Assembly (NCBI GenBank): GCA_030704615.1
Contig: CM060731.1
Coordinates: 26,598,001 to 26,662,000 of the forward strand
DNA: 64,000 nucleotides
Source: Takakia lepidozioides
Taxonomy: Eukaryota > Streptophyta > Takakiopsida > Takakiales > Takakiaceae
Reading direction: 5' to 3'
The notes under the pieces were generated by a model. That model made no database searches, was not told the DNA's origin, and saw only the letters and a program-made list of their open reading frames with translations. The translations under genes were made by a program, and so were the position numbers. Shown piece by piece: positions 24,577 through 35,405 of this stretch; position 1 is the stretch's first letter, and each line of letters opens with the position of its first letter.

Positions 24577-26664
24577 ATGGGGATGGCGATGAAGGCAGTG
24601 GGCCTGTGGGTTGTGATGCTTGGCCTTGTGCGTGTAGCAGCGGCGGTGCGTGTGCAGGAGTTGATGATCACGCCAGCTGCAAGCGAGTGCGAGAGCTTGA
24701 AAGCCGTAAAGAGCCCAACTTTCAGAGCTCCCCCTCTCCGCTTTCGTGCTGGAGAAGTGAGAAATCTGTGGCACTTTGTGGATGCTCCTCCCGGGCACTA
24801 CGCCACGAGGGATTTCTTCGGGGAGCTGGTTGACGAGAATGGGATTTCTGTGCCGCTCTACAAAATTTACCTGCACCACTGGTTCATGTACGAGTACGCA
24901 GTGCCCAAGGGCGGGATGGAGAAGGCCAAGGTATCGCTTCTGCGGGAAGTCACAAATCCTGAGAGTTATCTCCGCCATCATAGGAAACCACTGAAGGATT
25001 ATCCCGGGGTGGAAGACGAGTGGACGAAGATGCAGCAGTTCGGTGTGGGTGCTGAGACTCGCCGATCGAAGTTCGGGATGCCAGCCCCCTACGGATTTGA
25101 GGCCGGCAACCGTTTTGGCAACGACTACGAGTCTTTGTGGTTGCTTAACGTGCATGGTATAGATACACGAGGCGCGGTGGATAGAATGCAATGTATTGAA
25201 TGCAGGTATGGTTAGCTGCTTAACATTGTTTGGTTAGCACTGATCTGCTCGGTCAGAAGTAGAAAACAGAAGAGGGAATATTAAGTAGAAGTTCTCGTCC
25301 TCTTCTCCCACTTTCTTCCACTACAAGTCGTGAACACTGTCGCGGGAATCTTGTGTTTGGATCTTACACTCTGGGATCGACTGTAACAGAATGAGTACGA
25401 ATGAGAGAGAATATGTGGGTCTCTAGTTTTCTTCGATTTGTTCTTCAAAATGACAGGAGGGAGGGCTACATGCAGGTGTGACGTGTACAATCACACGGAT
25501 GATGCTGTGAGTCGGGGGCTTCCAGAAGGATACCATGGGGGTCTCTTGTGCTGCTCGAAGAACACTGATCGCTGCCCTGTGAAGGATGCATTCCAAGGAG
25601 ACGAATTTGCAATGGACGTCTACTTTCAGGTTCTAGAACTTTTCTGTTTCCTCCAGGTGTACCGCCAATGAGGAATATGTACATCTCTTGATCACTTGGG
25701 GCGCTAGACCTGTTGCTTGTGTATGTATCGCTGTGTTGTGGCTCAGCAGACCTGATCTGGGTCTGTATGCATGCATCTTTCTTGCAACCAGAGCTACGGT
25801 TAACTTTTCTATACTAGTTTCTCAAACTGTTAACTACCAATATTGTAGGCACATGCAAATGAGTTGGTTGGCGGTCTCTTAGCGGTATTTAAGTAATTCC
25901 TGACCTTCTTGTGAGCGTCTTGTTGGCAATCTAAATGTGTAGACCGCACGCAATTATGCAGGTTGCTCACATTAAGGTTTCATCCTCGTTTCATCTTCAT
26001 TACGGACAATCGTGATGCAGTGGTCGATGCTCTGCTCCAACTGCTAGCGAGCACAATGTTATAAATTTGTAGTCTAGCGGAGTTTCACATTCTGAAAACG
26101 CTCTCCGCACATTAATTACATCACTTACTTACGAGCACTTCATCCACTGGATTGCAGTATACGTGGTCCTACGTGCCCTGGGATGAGTGTGTGGAGCCTT
26201 TGAAGTGCGTCAGAGTGGATGTGACCAACGTCGGAGACGGGGAAAAGCTAGAATACGAAGTTGAGGCATGCAACCCAGACAAAGCTGACTCCGACGACTG
26301 TGTGGACACCCACATCTCTTACCAAGCGGCCGCTGCTGGAGGGCATCTCATCTCTGCAGTTGCACATCTTCACGAATCAGCCTTGAGTGCAGTTATCTGG
26401 GGAGAAGACGAGCGCTTGCTCTGCTCTTCGCCTCCCATCTATGGTCGCAGTAATGTGGCTGGGGATGAAGCAGACTATGTGGTGGGAGTTCAGGCTTGTT
26501 TTCCCACCCCGGGCACCCCATCTTACACCATCAAGAAAGGCGAGATTATGAGGTTTGAGGTGAACTACTCCAGAATCGGGGCCCCCCATGTGGGTCTGAT
26601 GGGGATTATGTACTTGAAGATCGCCCCTGCTCGGCCTGCGGGGCTGCTTCCTGACTTTTCTTAG
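24577..26664 (+). CDS. SURNod19 (stress up-regulated Nod19) family protein, three exons, 429 aa
   Basis: Exons are 24577-25205, 25476-25629 and 26158-26664; phases match at both joins and no stop intervenes. Three in-frame ATGs (24577, 24583, 24589) precede a signal peptide (MKAVGLWVVMLGLVRVAAA), so the product is secreted or enters the endomembrane system. An ATG at 24541 would bury the signal. The SURNod19 domain covers nearly the whole mature protein: FRAGEVRNLWHFVDAPPGHY, GELVDENGISVPLYKIYLHHW, GAVDRMQCIECRCDVYN, GGLLCCSKNTDRCPVKDAF, WDECVEPLKCVRVDV, YEVEACNPDKADSDDC, HLISAVAHLHESALSAVIWG and GHVGLMGIMYLKI-like end. Conserved cysteines and HH/H residues suggest a disulfide-bonded, possibly metal-binding fold. 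The biochemical role is unknown; the family was named from nodule- and stress-induced transcripts. It is followed at 27.5 kb by a decayed copy. Confidence 0.88.
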
Positions 26665-26759
26665 CAAGCCTCCCTGCCCTGTGCATGCATGGCCCAGCAG
26701 GATACCTCCAAGTCTCAGCCTTTGCACCACCTTTCCAACACTTGTTCAGCAAAAAATGC

Positions 26760-27400
26760 TCTTAAAAACTATACCATACTTTCAGGTACAAGTCTGTAGA
26801 CGTTAATGTGAAGGAAGGGACAATGATCTGGCAGCCATCATTCTAAATCTGACTCTTCACATTCCAATGTTGAAACTTTCAATACATATGAAGAGCTAGT
26901 GGTATACTACTAGTAGTATAGTACTGACAGATTAAATTTTTTTACTTCTATGAATTTTCAGCACTTTTTTTCAGAACGGGCAGACGCTTTTGGGGCCCAA
27001 AATTTCTGCTGACGTTTCTATACTACAATATCTTTTCCGAACCTTTTTTTAGGGCAGCCTTTCTTCCCACCAAGCTTCAGAAATTTTTGGGTTTGTTTTT
27101 CCTTTGTCCGTCCAACAAGGGATGGGCAGCAGGAAATTTCAGCTGCTACAGGATCAGTCCTTTGAAATATGCAGAGTGATGTTTGTTGGATGAAAGAGGT
27201 TCGGTCTGGATGGATATTGTTCATCCATAGGAACGGACACATTTATTTGGTGGGGTCATATATCACTTTCAGACGCGAAGAGTTATGAGCCGATCATTAA
27301 CGCCCCGGGCGAGCCGTCGACGTCGTGGATGGACAGTTTACTCAGCATCCGTCCATGAGATGCGTTTCTCATCCGTGACGCCAGGTGGTACTGGAACCGC
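26760..27400. other. 3' flank of the SURNod19 gene, no gene
   Basis: AT-rich spacer between the intact gene and its decayed copy. The segment 27,290-27,400 has CATCCGT/GTCCATG short repeats similar in flavour to 9.4-9.7 kb. No open frame of note. Confidence 0.4.
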
Positions 27401-27479
27401 ACGTGCCAATTCTTGAGAAGTGAGGATCGATCCGGTGTGGTTGATAAGCAGCAGGGGATGGGTTTGTGGGTAGGTCCAA

Positions 27480-28275
27480 CTTTCGGAACAGAGCCGATGA
27501 GCTTTCGGGCTAGAGGTGAAAAGGTTGTTTTACTTCGTGGACGCTCCTCCCGGATACGATGGCACCACGGATTTCCTTGCGGAGATGATAGATGAGAAAG
27601 GAAACTATGTGCCTGCTTTAGAGACCTACTTGTATCATTGGCTTATGTATGAGTATGCAGTGCCCAAGATCACGAAAGAGGAGGCCAAGAAATTACTGTT
27701 CAGGGAATTGGAGAAGGATCTAGTGAGTTCACTGTTGAAGGGTTATCACGGGGCCGGGAAATTTGAGGGAGCTGGGGACCGTTGGGGGAGGACTATGAAT
27801 CCGTGTGGGTGCTTGACGTCCATGCCATTGATATCCGAGGCGCCGTGGAGACTAGAATTGTGGCATACATGTACTGAATGGAGACTGAATGCAGGTTGGG
27901 TTACAGCTGTACCTAAACTACAGCTCGTTGCTGCACTCGGTTTGAAATTATGTCTCAATTGGTGTGGACAATCATCGATTGTTACTTTGACCTTCTTTCA
28001 TCTCAAAAACTTGTTGACGTGGTTTTTCAGTTGTCCCACTAAATCCTGGTACATGCACTCGTCTGGGACCTATTATTTTTGTATATTCTTTAACTGGAAG
28101 TCTATTGAACTATGTCAAGCCTGTACGTGCAATCTTTCCACCGCCCCTGTGGGTCGGCGGCAGAAGGTTACAAGGGGGTCTGAGCTACTGCGAAACAAAT
28201 GATCGATGCGCTGTGGATGATGGCATCCTAGGAGGCGAACTTGCACTAGTTCTTACGTTGAAAAGAAGTAGGATT
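27480..28275 (+). pseudogene. decayed tandem copy of the SURNod19 gene
   Basis: Matches the intact neighbour in order but in broken frames. PMSFRARGE... shifts into VKRLFYFVDAPPGYDGTTDF, then EMIDEKGNYVPALETYLYHW and MYEYAVPKITKEEAKK. The segment equivalent to NDYESLWLLNVHGIDTRGAV is then found one frame off (about 27,780-27,860). After about 270 bp, equivalent to intron 1, part of exon 2 follows (EGYKGG, ETNDRCAVDDGILGGELAL). The signal peptide, start codon and exon 3 are missing. Divergence is moderate, so the duplication is not recent. Confidence 0.8.
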
Positions 28276-28639
28276 TGAGAGTAAAAATGCACAAACGAAT
28301 TTCACTCAGACAATCAGAGCAGACTTGTAAAACTCTATAATCTCTGAGTTGTTCTCTTTCTGATCGGATAATGCAGTCTTCTCACCTATTGATGGGACAA
28401 ACAGTGAGTGATGATGGTGGTGGACTTGTTAAAAGTCGATGTGGGAACTCTGGTTAATCTTGCGGCCATTTATGACCGCTCCGGATTTGCTCAAAAATGT
28501 CATTCCCAAAATGAGATCCACTTCATAGCATTCCAAGGCGGACCCAATTATAGTGATTGGGGCGCACAGTTGGTTCAAGGTTATCTTCCTAGTCAAAAAA
28601 GGTTCAAGGCGAACCCTTGCTCAAGGTGATGCCAAAAGC

Positions 28640-29720
28640 GACATCACGAGTGGTCGTAAGCAAATGTTGTTGCAGTAAGGCGATTCGATTCTCGGGGAGG
28701 ATCATTCCTTGGCCCTAAAATGGGTCAAGAATAGTGCACTGGGAGGAGCTTGAGAGGCTCCACCCTTGGCCGAGACTTGGAGGAAGTCGGCCGAACTAGC
28801 TAGTGGAGAGTAGAGTCAAGTGGGGGTTTGGTTCCTAGCCATGGGACGTCATGGTGCGGAAACAAACTCCTTAATGTGGGACGCCACAACTTGGATGTTC
28901 GTTTTTACAAAATGGACAAGTTGATGAGGACATCAACTCCCTGTTGGTAGGGGTGTGTGTCGCGGCCCTTTTCCTCGAGGGCAGGGGGGTCGGGACGCAG
29001 GAGGGGCTGCCCCTGTGGTGGGGGCAGTGGAAGCGATAGGTAGGGGGGGGAGGCTGAAGCACCCTTGAGTGCCTAAGGCACTCAAGGAGGCAGAGGCGCT
29101 CACTAGGTGGAGCCCCGCACACCGAGTTGCGGTAGGGTGGCTCCACAAAGGGTGGTGGTAGCTTAGTGGGACTTAGGGGGGTGGCATATGACTCACCATG
29201 GGGGCGGAGACCTTGTGGTGGGAGTCGTGGGGAGTCTTGGGACTCATCACGGTCCAATGGGATCGTGGTGAATGGGCCAAGACTCACCGCGACTCATCAC
29301 CGGGAATCGAGGGTTTTCGTGGTGGTTCGTCAAAAAATGGCATGGTTGTTTGTGAAACCCCCGCGGACAGTCACAGAAGTATATATAGGGAGTAATAACC
29401 CCGAGAACGGTGCAAGCCTGTTGGTGACCAAAAACTAGTGAGTAAGCGTGCGAGCCGGAAAGCGACCAGGGTGTGGGGAGCTATTCCGGACTGCCATCGA
29501 CCAAAGGGAATTTTCACTAGGCCCAAATTGGGAGAGGGTCTTGTGGGGGAGTGAAGGGGGACCGTTATGTCCCGGTGAGCAGCCAAAGCTCCGAGTTGGT
29601 CCGGCGGCCAGTTAGGGAGTTAGACGCGCGCATCAGAGCGAGTAACTATGACTTGAAAGGGAGCTTACCGAAGTGAGGTGCGCGACACAACAGTTGTTTA
29701 CTTAAGACGGACAAGATATC
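28640..29720. other. GC- and G-rich segment, possibly an LTR or other transposon part
   Basis: Strongly G-biased on the plus strand, with many GGGACTCATCACGG/GGGACTTAGG-like phrases and a TATA motif (ATATATAGGG, 29,381-29,390) followed by a GC-rich leader-like sequence. This resembles the promoter part of an LTR, but I could not find matching ends, a target duplication or coding sequence. Ends in a poly-T run at 29,755-29,770. Confidence 0.3.
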
Positions 29721-30658
29721 GGCTTATCTCTTTCACAAATAAAAGCAACAGAGTTTTTTTTTTTTTTTTCATTTAAGAATTTGAGCCACGTTGGCTCCTG
29801 GCTGGCCTATGAGGAAGATCAATTGGCAAATCTGTGGCATGTGATCTCGAACCGGTGGCTACTGTCAAGAATGTTTGATGAGTTTTATGCGAACTCAACT
29901 CAAGTAGTGTTCGGTTTGTGGGAGCGACAAGGGAGGTAATTTTTTCTAAGTAACAACGACACTGCATATTGCAAAGCATGTTGTTGAGCGAAAATACCCT
30001 CCGGAGGAATTGACCCTTAGCCACAAAGACTCTGCCCACTGCAGCACAAGGCGAGATCTACACAAGCAAATCACGTTAGTGTACAGGAACAAACATAAAT
30101 GAAAAAAACACCCGGAACACCTTAAAAGTTTCATGCAAGGCAAAAAAGCCATGGAAACAAAGGCAACCAGCCTAGCACAACTCTCTCACATGGATACAAT
30201 CCATTGACAAATATGACTAATATTGTCCAAGGTCAGCAACTCTGCTCAAAGCCTCATGTGCCAATGCAAGAGGCGGTGCAAGTATGCTTAAATGGAGGTA
30301 CATGACACGGATAATAGGCGGATAAGCGAAACCTAAACGAGAGTTCCCTCCATAGCTCGACCCCTTGGCGAAAGCGGAAAGAGTTTACTCCTTGCGCTGG
30401 TAGGGTGGTAGGGTTTCTAGAAATCAATAGGCAAGATCATGTGGATCTAACGAACCCAAATGGCATGTAGCTCTTTCCCTGTGCGATAGCTGTACAGGCG
30501 GCGTCCTCATGGCAGCGACATGATGGAATTAGGAAGGGCAGTAATGCGAAACAGTGACATATTTTAACCCATAATTTCTTTGTAGATTTCGTGAGGCCAG
30601 TTTCTTCCTCGAAAAGTGGCGAAATTTCGCGCATAAAAAAAATGTCGATAAGTAATAA

Positions 30659-31512
30659 CTGTCACGGACATAGCCCAGAAGAACTTACCAAGAGTAAATA
30701 TCATAAGTTACCAAGTTATCATGTTCTCGAAAGTTATCATGATTTACCATGATCTACCATAATTTACCATTACTTACCAAGTTATCAGGAGTTTACCAAA
30801 TTACCAAGAGTAACTTGGGAAACTGCTCAGGAAGCTTCCTTTGGAGGAAACTTCTCCATCAAGATACATTCTTTGTTTAAAGAAGCTTCTCCAGCAAGAA
30901 ACCTCCATAGGGGAAGCTTCTTAGTAGTCAGTGTATATAGGAGGCGAGACTGAATACTCTTCAGTCTTGCCAACACCAGTTCAAGCTACTCTTGTTTCCA
31001 GTTCCCAGTACTCCAGTCCAGTTCCCAGTACCCTAGTCCAGTTTCCAGTATCTGGTACTCCAATCCAGTTTCCAGCATTCCAGTATTCAAGTTGTGTTCC
31101 AATATCTTGTACCCTTGTTCATTGTTATAAAGATCGTCTTGATTCTTATTTACTCATTGTGCATACGGCCACGCCGACCTTGACTTCTTGCCTAGTCTTG
31201 TACCTCTAGTCTGATCTTTTGTTTGTGTTCAGTCATGTTCTCGTCCTTGATAATACCCTAGCCCAGTTTCCAGTATCTGGTACTCCAGTCCAGTTTCCAG
31301 CATTCCAGTTGTGTTCCAATATCTTGTACCCTTGTTCATTGTTATAAAGATCGTCTTGATTCATATTTACTCATCGTGCATACGGCCACACCGACCTTGA
31401 CTTCTTGTCTAGTCTTGTACCTCTAGTCTGATGATTGTTTGTGTTCAGTCATGTTCTCGTCCTTGACAACGACAAGCTGCTACGTCTATTTGTTCTGTAC
31501 GCGGTGATACGA
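30659..31512 (+). mobile_element. candidate solo LTR
   Basis: Starts TGTCACGGACATAG, a form common at plant gypsy-type LTR starts. It has a TATA box (GTGTATATAGGAGG, 30,931-30,944) in the middle and ends GATACGACA. The 5' part is rich in ACTTACCA/TTACCATGA repeats. No primer-binding site follows and flanking 5-bp repeats do not match, so it is either a rearranged solo LTR or a misjudged boundary. Confidence 0.35.
31031..31471 (+). repeat. 225-bp direct tandem duplication inside the candidate LTR
   Basis: Two copies, 31031-31255 and 31256-31471, share CCAGTTTCCAGTATCTGG, TTGTTCATTGTTATAAAG, CATACGGCCAC and TCATGTTCTCGTCCTTGA in the same order, with a few substitutions and one short deletion. 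The upstream 30,980-31,030 has more CAGTTCCCAGTA repeats of the same type. Confidence 0.85.
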
Positions 31513-32289
31513 CAGAGAATTCCCAAACTAATTAGTCAAAGTTGATGGCTTCCATTGCTGCCCACTAGTATTTTGAAAACCTGCCCTTCTCAAGAATATA
31601 AACAGAAAACCCCTACAGCATACAAAAAAATTTGGGGAACAATATGTAAGATGCTGGCAATTGACGTGTCATGGTTTTGATTGTGGTTAGTTAAAATTAG
31701 TTATTTTTAACTAATTAAGACTTTATATATTTATATTTGTATTTATTGACATTGGGACTTCATTTGGTTCCATGTACCAAGTGAGGTGGCGAATCTCACT
31801 TGGGATGTGGAGAGACTCATCTCCACGTGAGACTCGTCTTCTTCTAGTCGAGCCTTCCGAGCCTCTCTCACCTCCATGACTCTGGTTCATGAGTAGGAGT
31901 GTGCGTGAGTGTTGTATGATGAATTCCTTTAAGCTAAGGTGCCATTGACTTGACTATTAAAGAATGATAGTGGGATAGTATTTGGAGGTTTATGTGTGCT
32001 CTTGATGCGATGTGGTTTCATACAAAGAAAGTTTCCATTGCATTCTACTTCTCTCATTTCTCATCTCTTTTCACTAGAAGAAGACCATAACCATTGTGGC
32101 ATAGTTTTCTAGGACTATATGCTAGGAAGTGTGGTTGGACAGCGATGTGTGTTGTGACACGATGCTTAGGTGCACGACAGACGAAAAATGAGGGAATGAG
32201 AGGGACAACAGAGAGATTATGAAACAACAAGAAACGGAACAAAAATATGAGGAGGTCAATCGTTTGGTTTGTTTCTAGAGAGAGCGCAT

Positions 32290-32485
32290 TAAACTAGCAT
32301 TGGCACTGGTGAGCATTATGGATACTGTCCACAATAACCATGTCATGCACATTGACGACTTGTCCCCCCATAACGTCTTGTTGCATTTTTCACTTAGTAC
32401 CGAGGAAGTTAAGATTGGGGTGTGTGATTGGAGATGGCTACCTCAATGGAGGCAAGGGAACAATCAACCATGTCCCCCCTACTGA
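32290..32485 (+). pseudogene. protein-kinase domain fragment (catalytic loop)
   Basis: The frame reads LALVSIMDTVHNNHVMHIDD, then LSPHNVLLHFSLSTEE and VKIGVCDWRW, then runs to a stop at 32,481-32,483. HIDDLSPHNVLLHF has the form of a kinase catalytic loop (HxDLxxxN) and CDW occupies the DFG position. No other kinase subdomains are found nearby, so this is an isolated relic, perhaps carried by a transposon. Which kinase family it came from cannot be told. Confidence 0.5.
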
Positions 32486-32689
32486 TATCATGCACTTATA
32501 CTATAGTAATTTTCTATGTTTCTTTACTGCCCTTCTAAAGATGTTACAATTCGATCCGACTGAATGACACTAGATGTGTAAAAAACATGATCATTTCTTT
32601 GCTTATACAACTTTAGTAAAGCTGGGTTACTCTCTCCTCAATCCACATGTGTCGATGGACCGGAAATGAAACGCAAAATGACATCACAA

Positions 32690-33640
32690 TCTTACAACAC
32701 TATCTAACTAGAAAGACTATTTGGATTGATGTTTGGAGAAAAGATAGAGCAGCAAAATCTGACACAAATATCTCTGTGAAGAGGATTTGTGGTCATTGCT
32801 TTATATGTGGATGATACATAAATCATTATCACCATTGATCATCAAAGATTGTTGTCACAAACTAAAGCACTATTACATACTGAGTTTGTCATGACTCATA
32901 TGGATGAGATTGGGTTTTGTCTTGGTATTCAACGTCAACTCCCTCTCGCAGTTGGTTTGAAACTCACGAATGAAATGACACCTAGAAAAGAAGATGATAT
33001 AAAGATGACTTCTTATCAAAGCGCGATTAGCAATTTAACGTACTGCATGGTTTATACTATGCCAGACATTGCTCGTTCAGTAGGAGTGGTCTCACAATTT
33101 CTTTCAGATCCCAGACAAATCCTGATGATATTTCGATATCTAAGAGAAACATCAGCATCTGGTCTATTCTACAAGAGAGTGGAAAATCCAAAGTTGATGG
33201 GGTTTGTTGATGCTGACTGGGCAGAAGATGTTGATAATATAAAATCAACTTCAGACCATTGTTTTCTCCTAGTAAGTGGAGTTGTATCTTGGTCTAACAA
33301 ACGACAAGTTGCAACAACGTTGTCATCAAGAGAAGCTGAGTACATGTCAATTACACAAGCAGCAAAATAGGATATTTGGTTACGAAAGTTGGTTGGAGAT
33401 TTGGGTCATCTCCAATCATTATCTACAACTCTCTTTTATGACAATCAAAGTGCGATTGCACTGACTCAGATCCGAAGTATCATTTAAGGACCAAGCATAT
33501 TGAAGTTCAACATCACTACCATCACTATGTACGAGAAGTTGTATGTAAAGGAAATGCAGATGTTTTGACAAAGAGTCTACCACAAACAAAACACATCAAG
33601 TGTTCAGCTACTTGGTGTCTCTTCTATGCACTGTTTTTTT
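32690..33640 (+). mobile_element. Ty1/copia retrotransposon remnant (RT end plus RNase H)
   Basis: VIALYVDDT (the YVDD catalytic motif of copia RT, about 32,797-32,822) is followed by a stop. Then come the thumb/connection region (LLSQTKALLHTEFVM, YQSAISNLTYCMVYTMPDIA) and RNase H (GFVDADWAED, STSDHCFLLVSGVVSWSNKR, TLSSREAEYM, then after another stop LFYDNQSAIALTQI and HLRTKHIEV). Gag, protease, integrase and clear LTRs are missing. Dead copy. Confidence 0.85.
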
Positions 33641-34369
33641 TTTCACTTTTCCAAAATCGCAGGCAGGCCGACTTGTAGATTTTACCCAGTGCCCATATGG
33701 CGAGAATAACGAGGTGACATAGTTAGAAAAGTGGCTATATTACAGGTGTCATATTTTAACAGGTCCACGTAGGACAAATCTGGCTCCTGATATTTTACCA
33801 TTGGCGCTTTCTGGCGATTTTTCCAATTTTACTCCCGTAATTCCTTAGTAAAAGTAGTTGACCCATTTTCAGGTCGAAATCTGGCGATTTTTCGCCAGAT
33901 TAAAAAACACAGCTTCTATGCCATTATTAAGAAATTTTAATAATGTAAGAAGTGAACTAATGCATGACAATTGAAGGTTGTCAACAGGCCTCTGACTATA
34001 CAATCCTGAAAAATACATTCTGATATTTTTCAATTCAACCCAATGCATATAAGTTGGTAGTAAGTCTCAGAGAAAAGACCAGAGTAACCATATGAACTCT
34101 GGACTTACGTTAGGATGTGTCTATGTGAAATGAATAACCATATTGACCCTACACCCCAACTCCAAACATATGCATAGCTTGTAGAGTGTTACATAACACA
34201 GACTCTGCAACTTTGCTCCTCTAATTATTTTTTGTTGGCTCCTCCCTCAAGGAGAGACACGCATTGGTGCCAAAACCAAGTTAATACACCTTATTAGTTA
34301 ATGCCTATTTTCAGAGGGTGTATTATTATTTGAGCTTTCTATGTGCAACATGGCTTTCCAACATAGTGA

Positions 34370-34650
34370 CAAAGAGCCCCATCCACCCCCTCTTCAACAG
34401 CGGTGATAGACTCGCACCGACCAACTATCGCACAATTATGGTGTATCCGTTACTCGCTAAACTGTTTGGGCAATAGTGGCCATGGAACTGGATGATTGGG
34501 CTGTATCCTCTCACATGTGTGCTATGGGGCAACCAGGTTTCCGTCGCAACAGATCCACTCTTGACCACATTTTCACTTTTCAGACTATGGTAGAACTGAC
34601 AAAAAAAATGGTGTATGTTTATGATTTAGTGATGGTCCCTACTCTTGTTT
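34370..34650 (+). mobile_element. non-LTR reverse-transcriptase fragment, different LINE family
   Basis: Broken frames contain NYRTIMVYPLLAKLFG (RT block 1-2 region) and MGQPGFRRNRSTLDHIFTFQ, matching the GQAGFRxGRS...DHIF segment of LINE reverse transcriptases. It is only about 90 residues long with at least one frameshift. The sequence differs clearly from the 38.9-43.4 kb LINE, so it comes from another family. Confidence 0.7.
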
Positions 34651-34659
34651 GGGTTTCCC

Positions 34660-35400
34660 AGTAGGCTTGTTCATAACCAAAGCCCGTCCAATCTCTACCA
34701 TCATATAAATTACCTCACTCTCCGCCTACCCCGCTCTTGGCAGAGCGATACAACAGAGCGAAGGGGTCCTCCTATAGATATTACACCCGCACACTCTTAC
34801 TAATTTGAATGGGACTCTGTGAAAGGCGGTTGTTCCTTTTAGAAAGCTCTAGAAAGAACCACCCCACATATCTTACTTTCTCTGCGCAGTAATTGTTAGA
34901 ATTGATAGCAAGAAAGACTAAAGTTTAAGCTCTCCACCCAACCATAGAAATTGCTATCATACTCTTGATCATCGACTACACTGTTAGATCTCTATCTACT
35001 TGGTCACTTCCACTTCCTCCTATGATGACCATTCACCTTCTAATTATTCACCTTCCAATGGTGAGTTAAACATGGTAGTCTCTTCGTCTTCTAGATCTTT
35101 GGCCTTCTAGAAGATCATATGTTTACTTACTTCCAACACTCCCCACTTAATTAAACCATATCATTGAACTACTTCACTTCAAAGTTTGAACCATAGAGGT
35201 GCTAACTATGACCAAGGTTAATCATGATGAAGCTCATCATGTTCGATCGCACGCTAGCCTTGTATATGTCGAAGATTTCCTAGATCTGTAGTCATCTTAT
35301 CCGTTGAACAATCATTAGCTTAATTGATACAATTACCAAGCTCTTTGGAGTTGCTTGCAACTCATACTTGGAAGACAACACAATTCATCTTCTTCCCCTC
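34660..35400. other. 3' flank of the acyl-activating-enzyme gene, no gene
   Basis: AT-rich sequence with short TCTAGA/CTTCTAGAAGA-type repeats near 34,840 and 35,095. No open frame or element recognised. Probably holds the 3' UTR of the gene that ends at 35406. Confidence 0.4.
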
Positions 35401-35405
35401 TACTC

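Noticed and set aside
28871-29287. Minus-strand Pro-rich 138-codon frame
   Set aside because: Composition effect of the G-rich segment; no homologous motif and open frames on the other strand as well.
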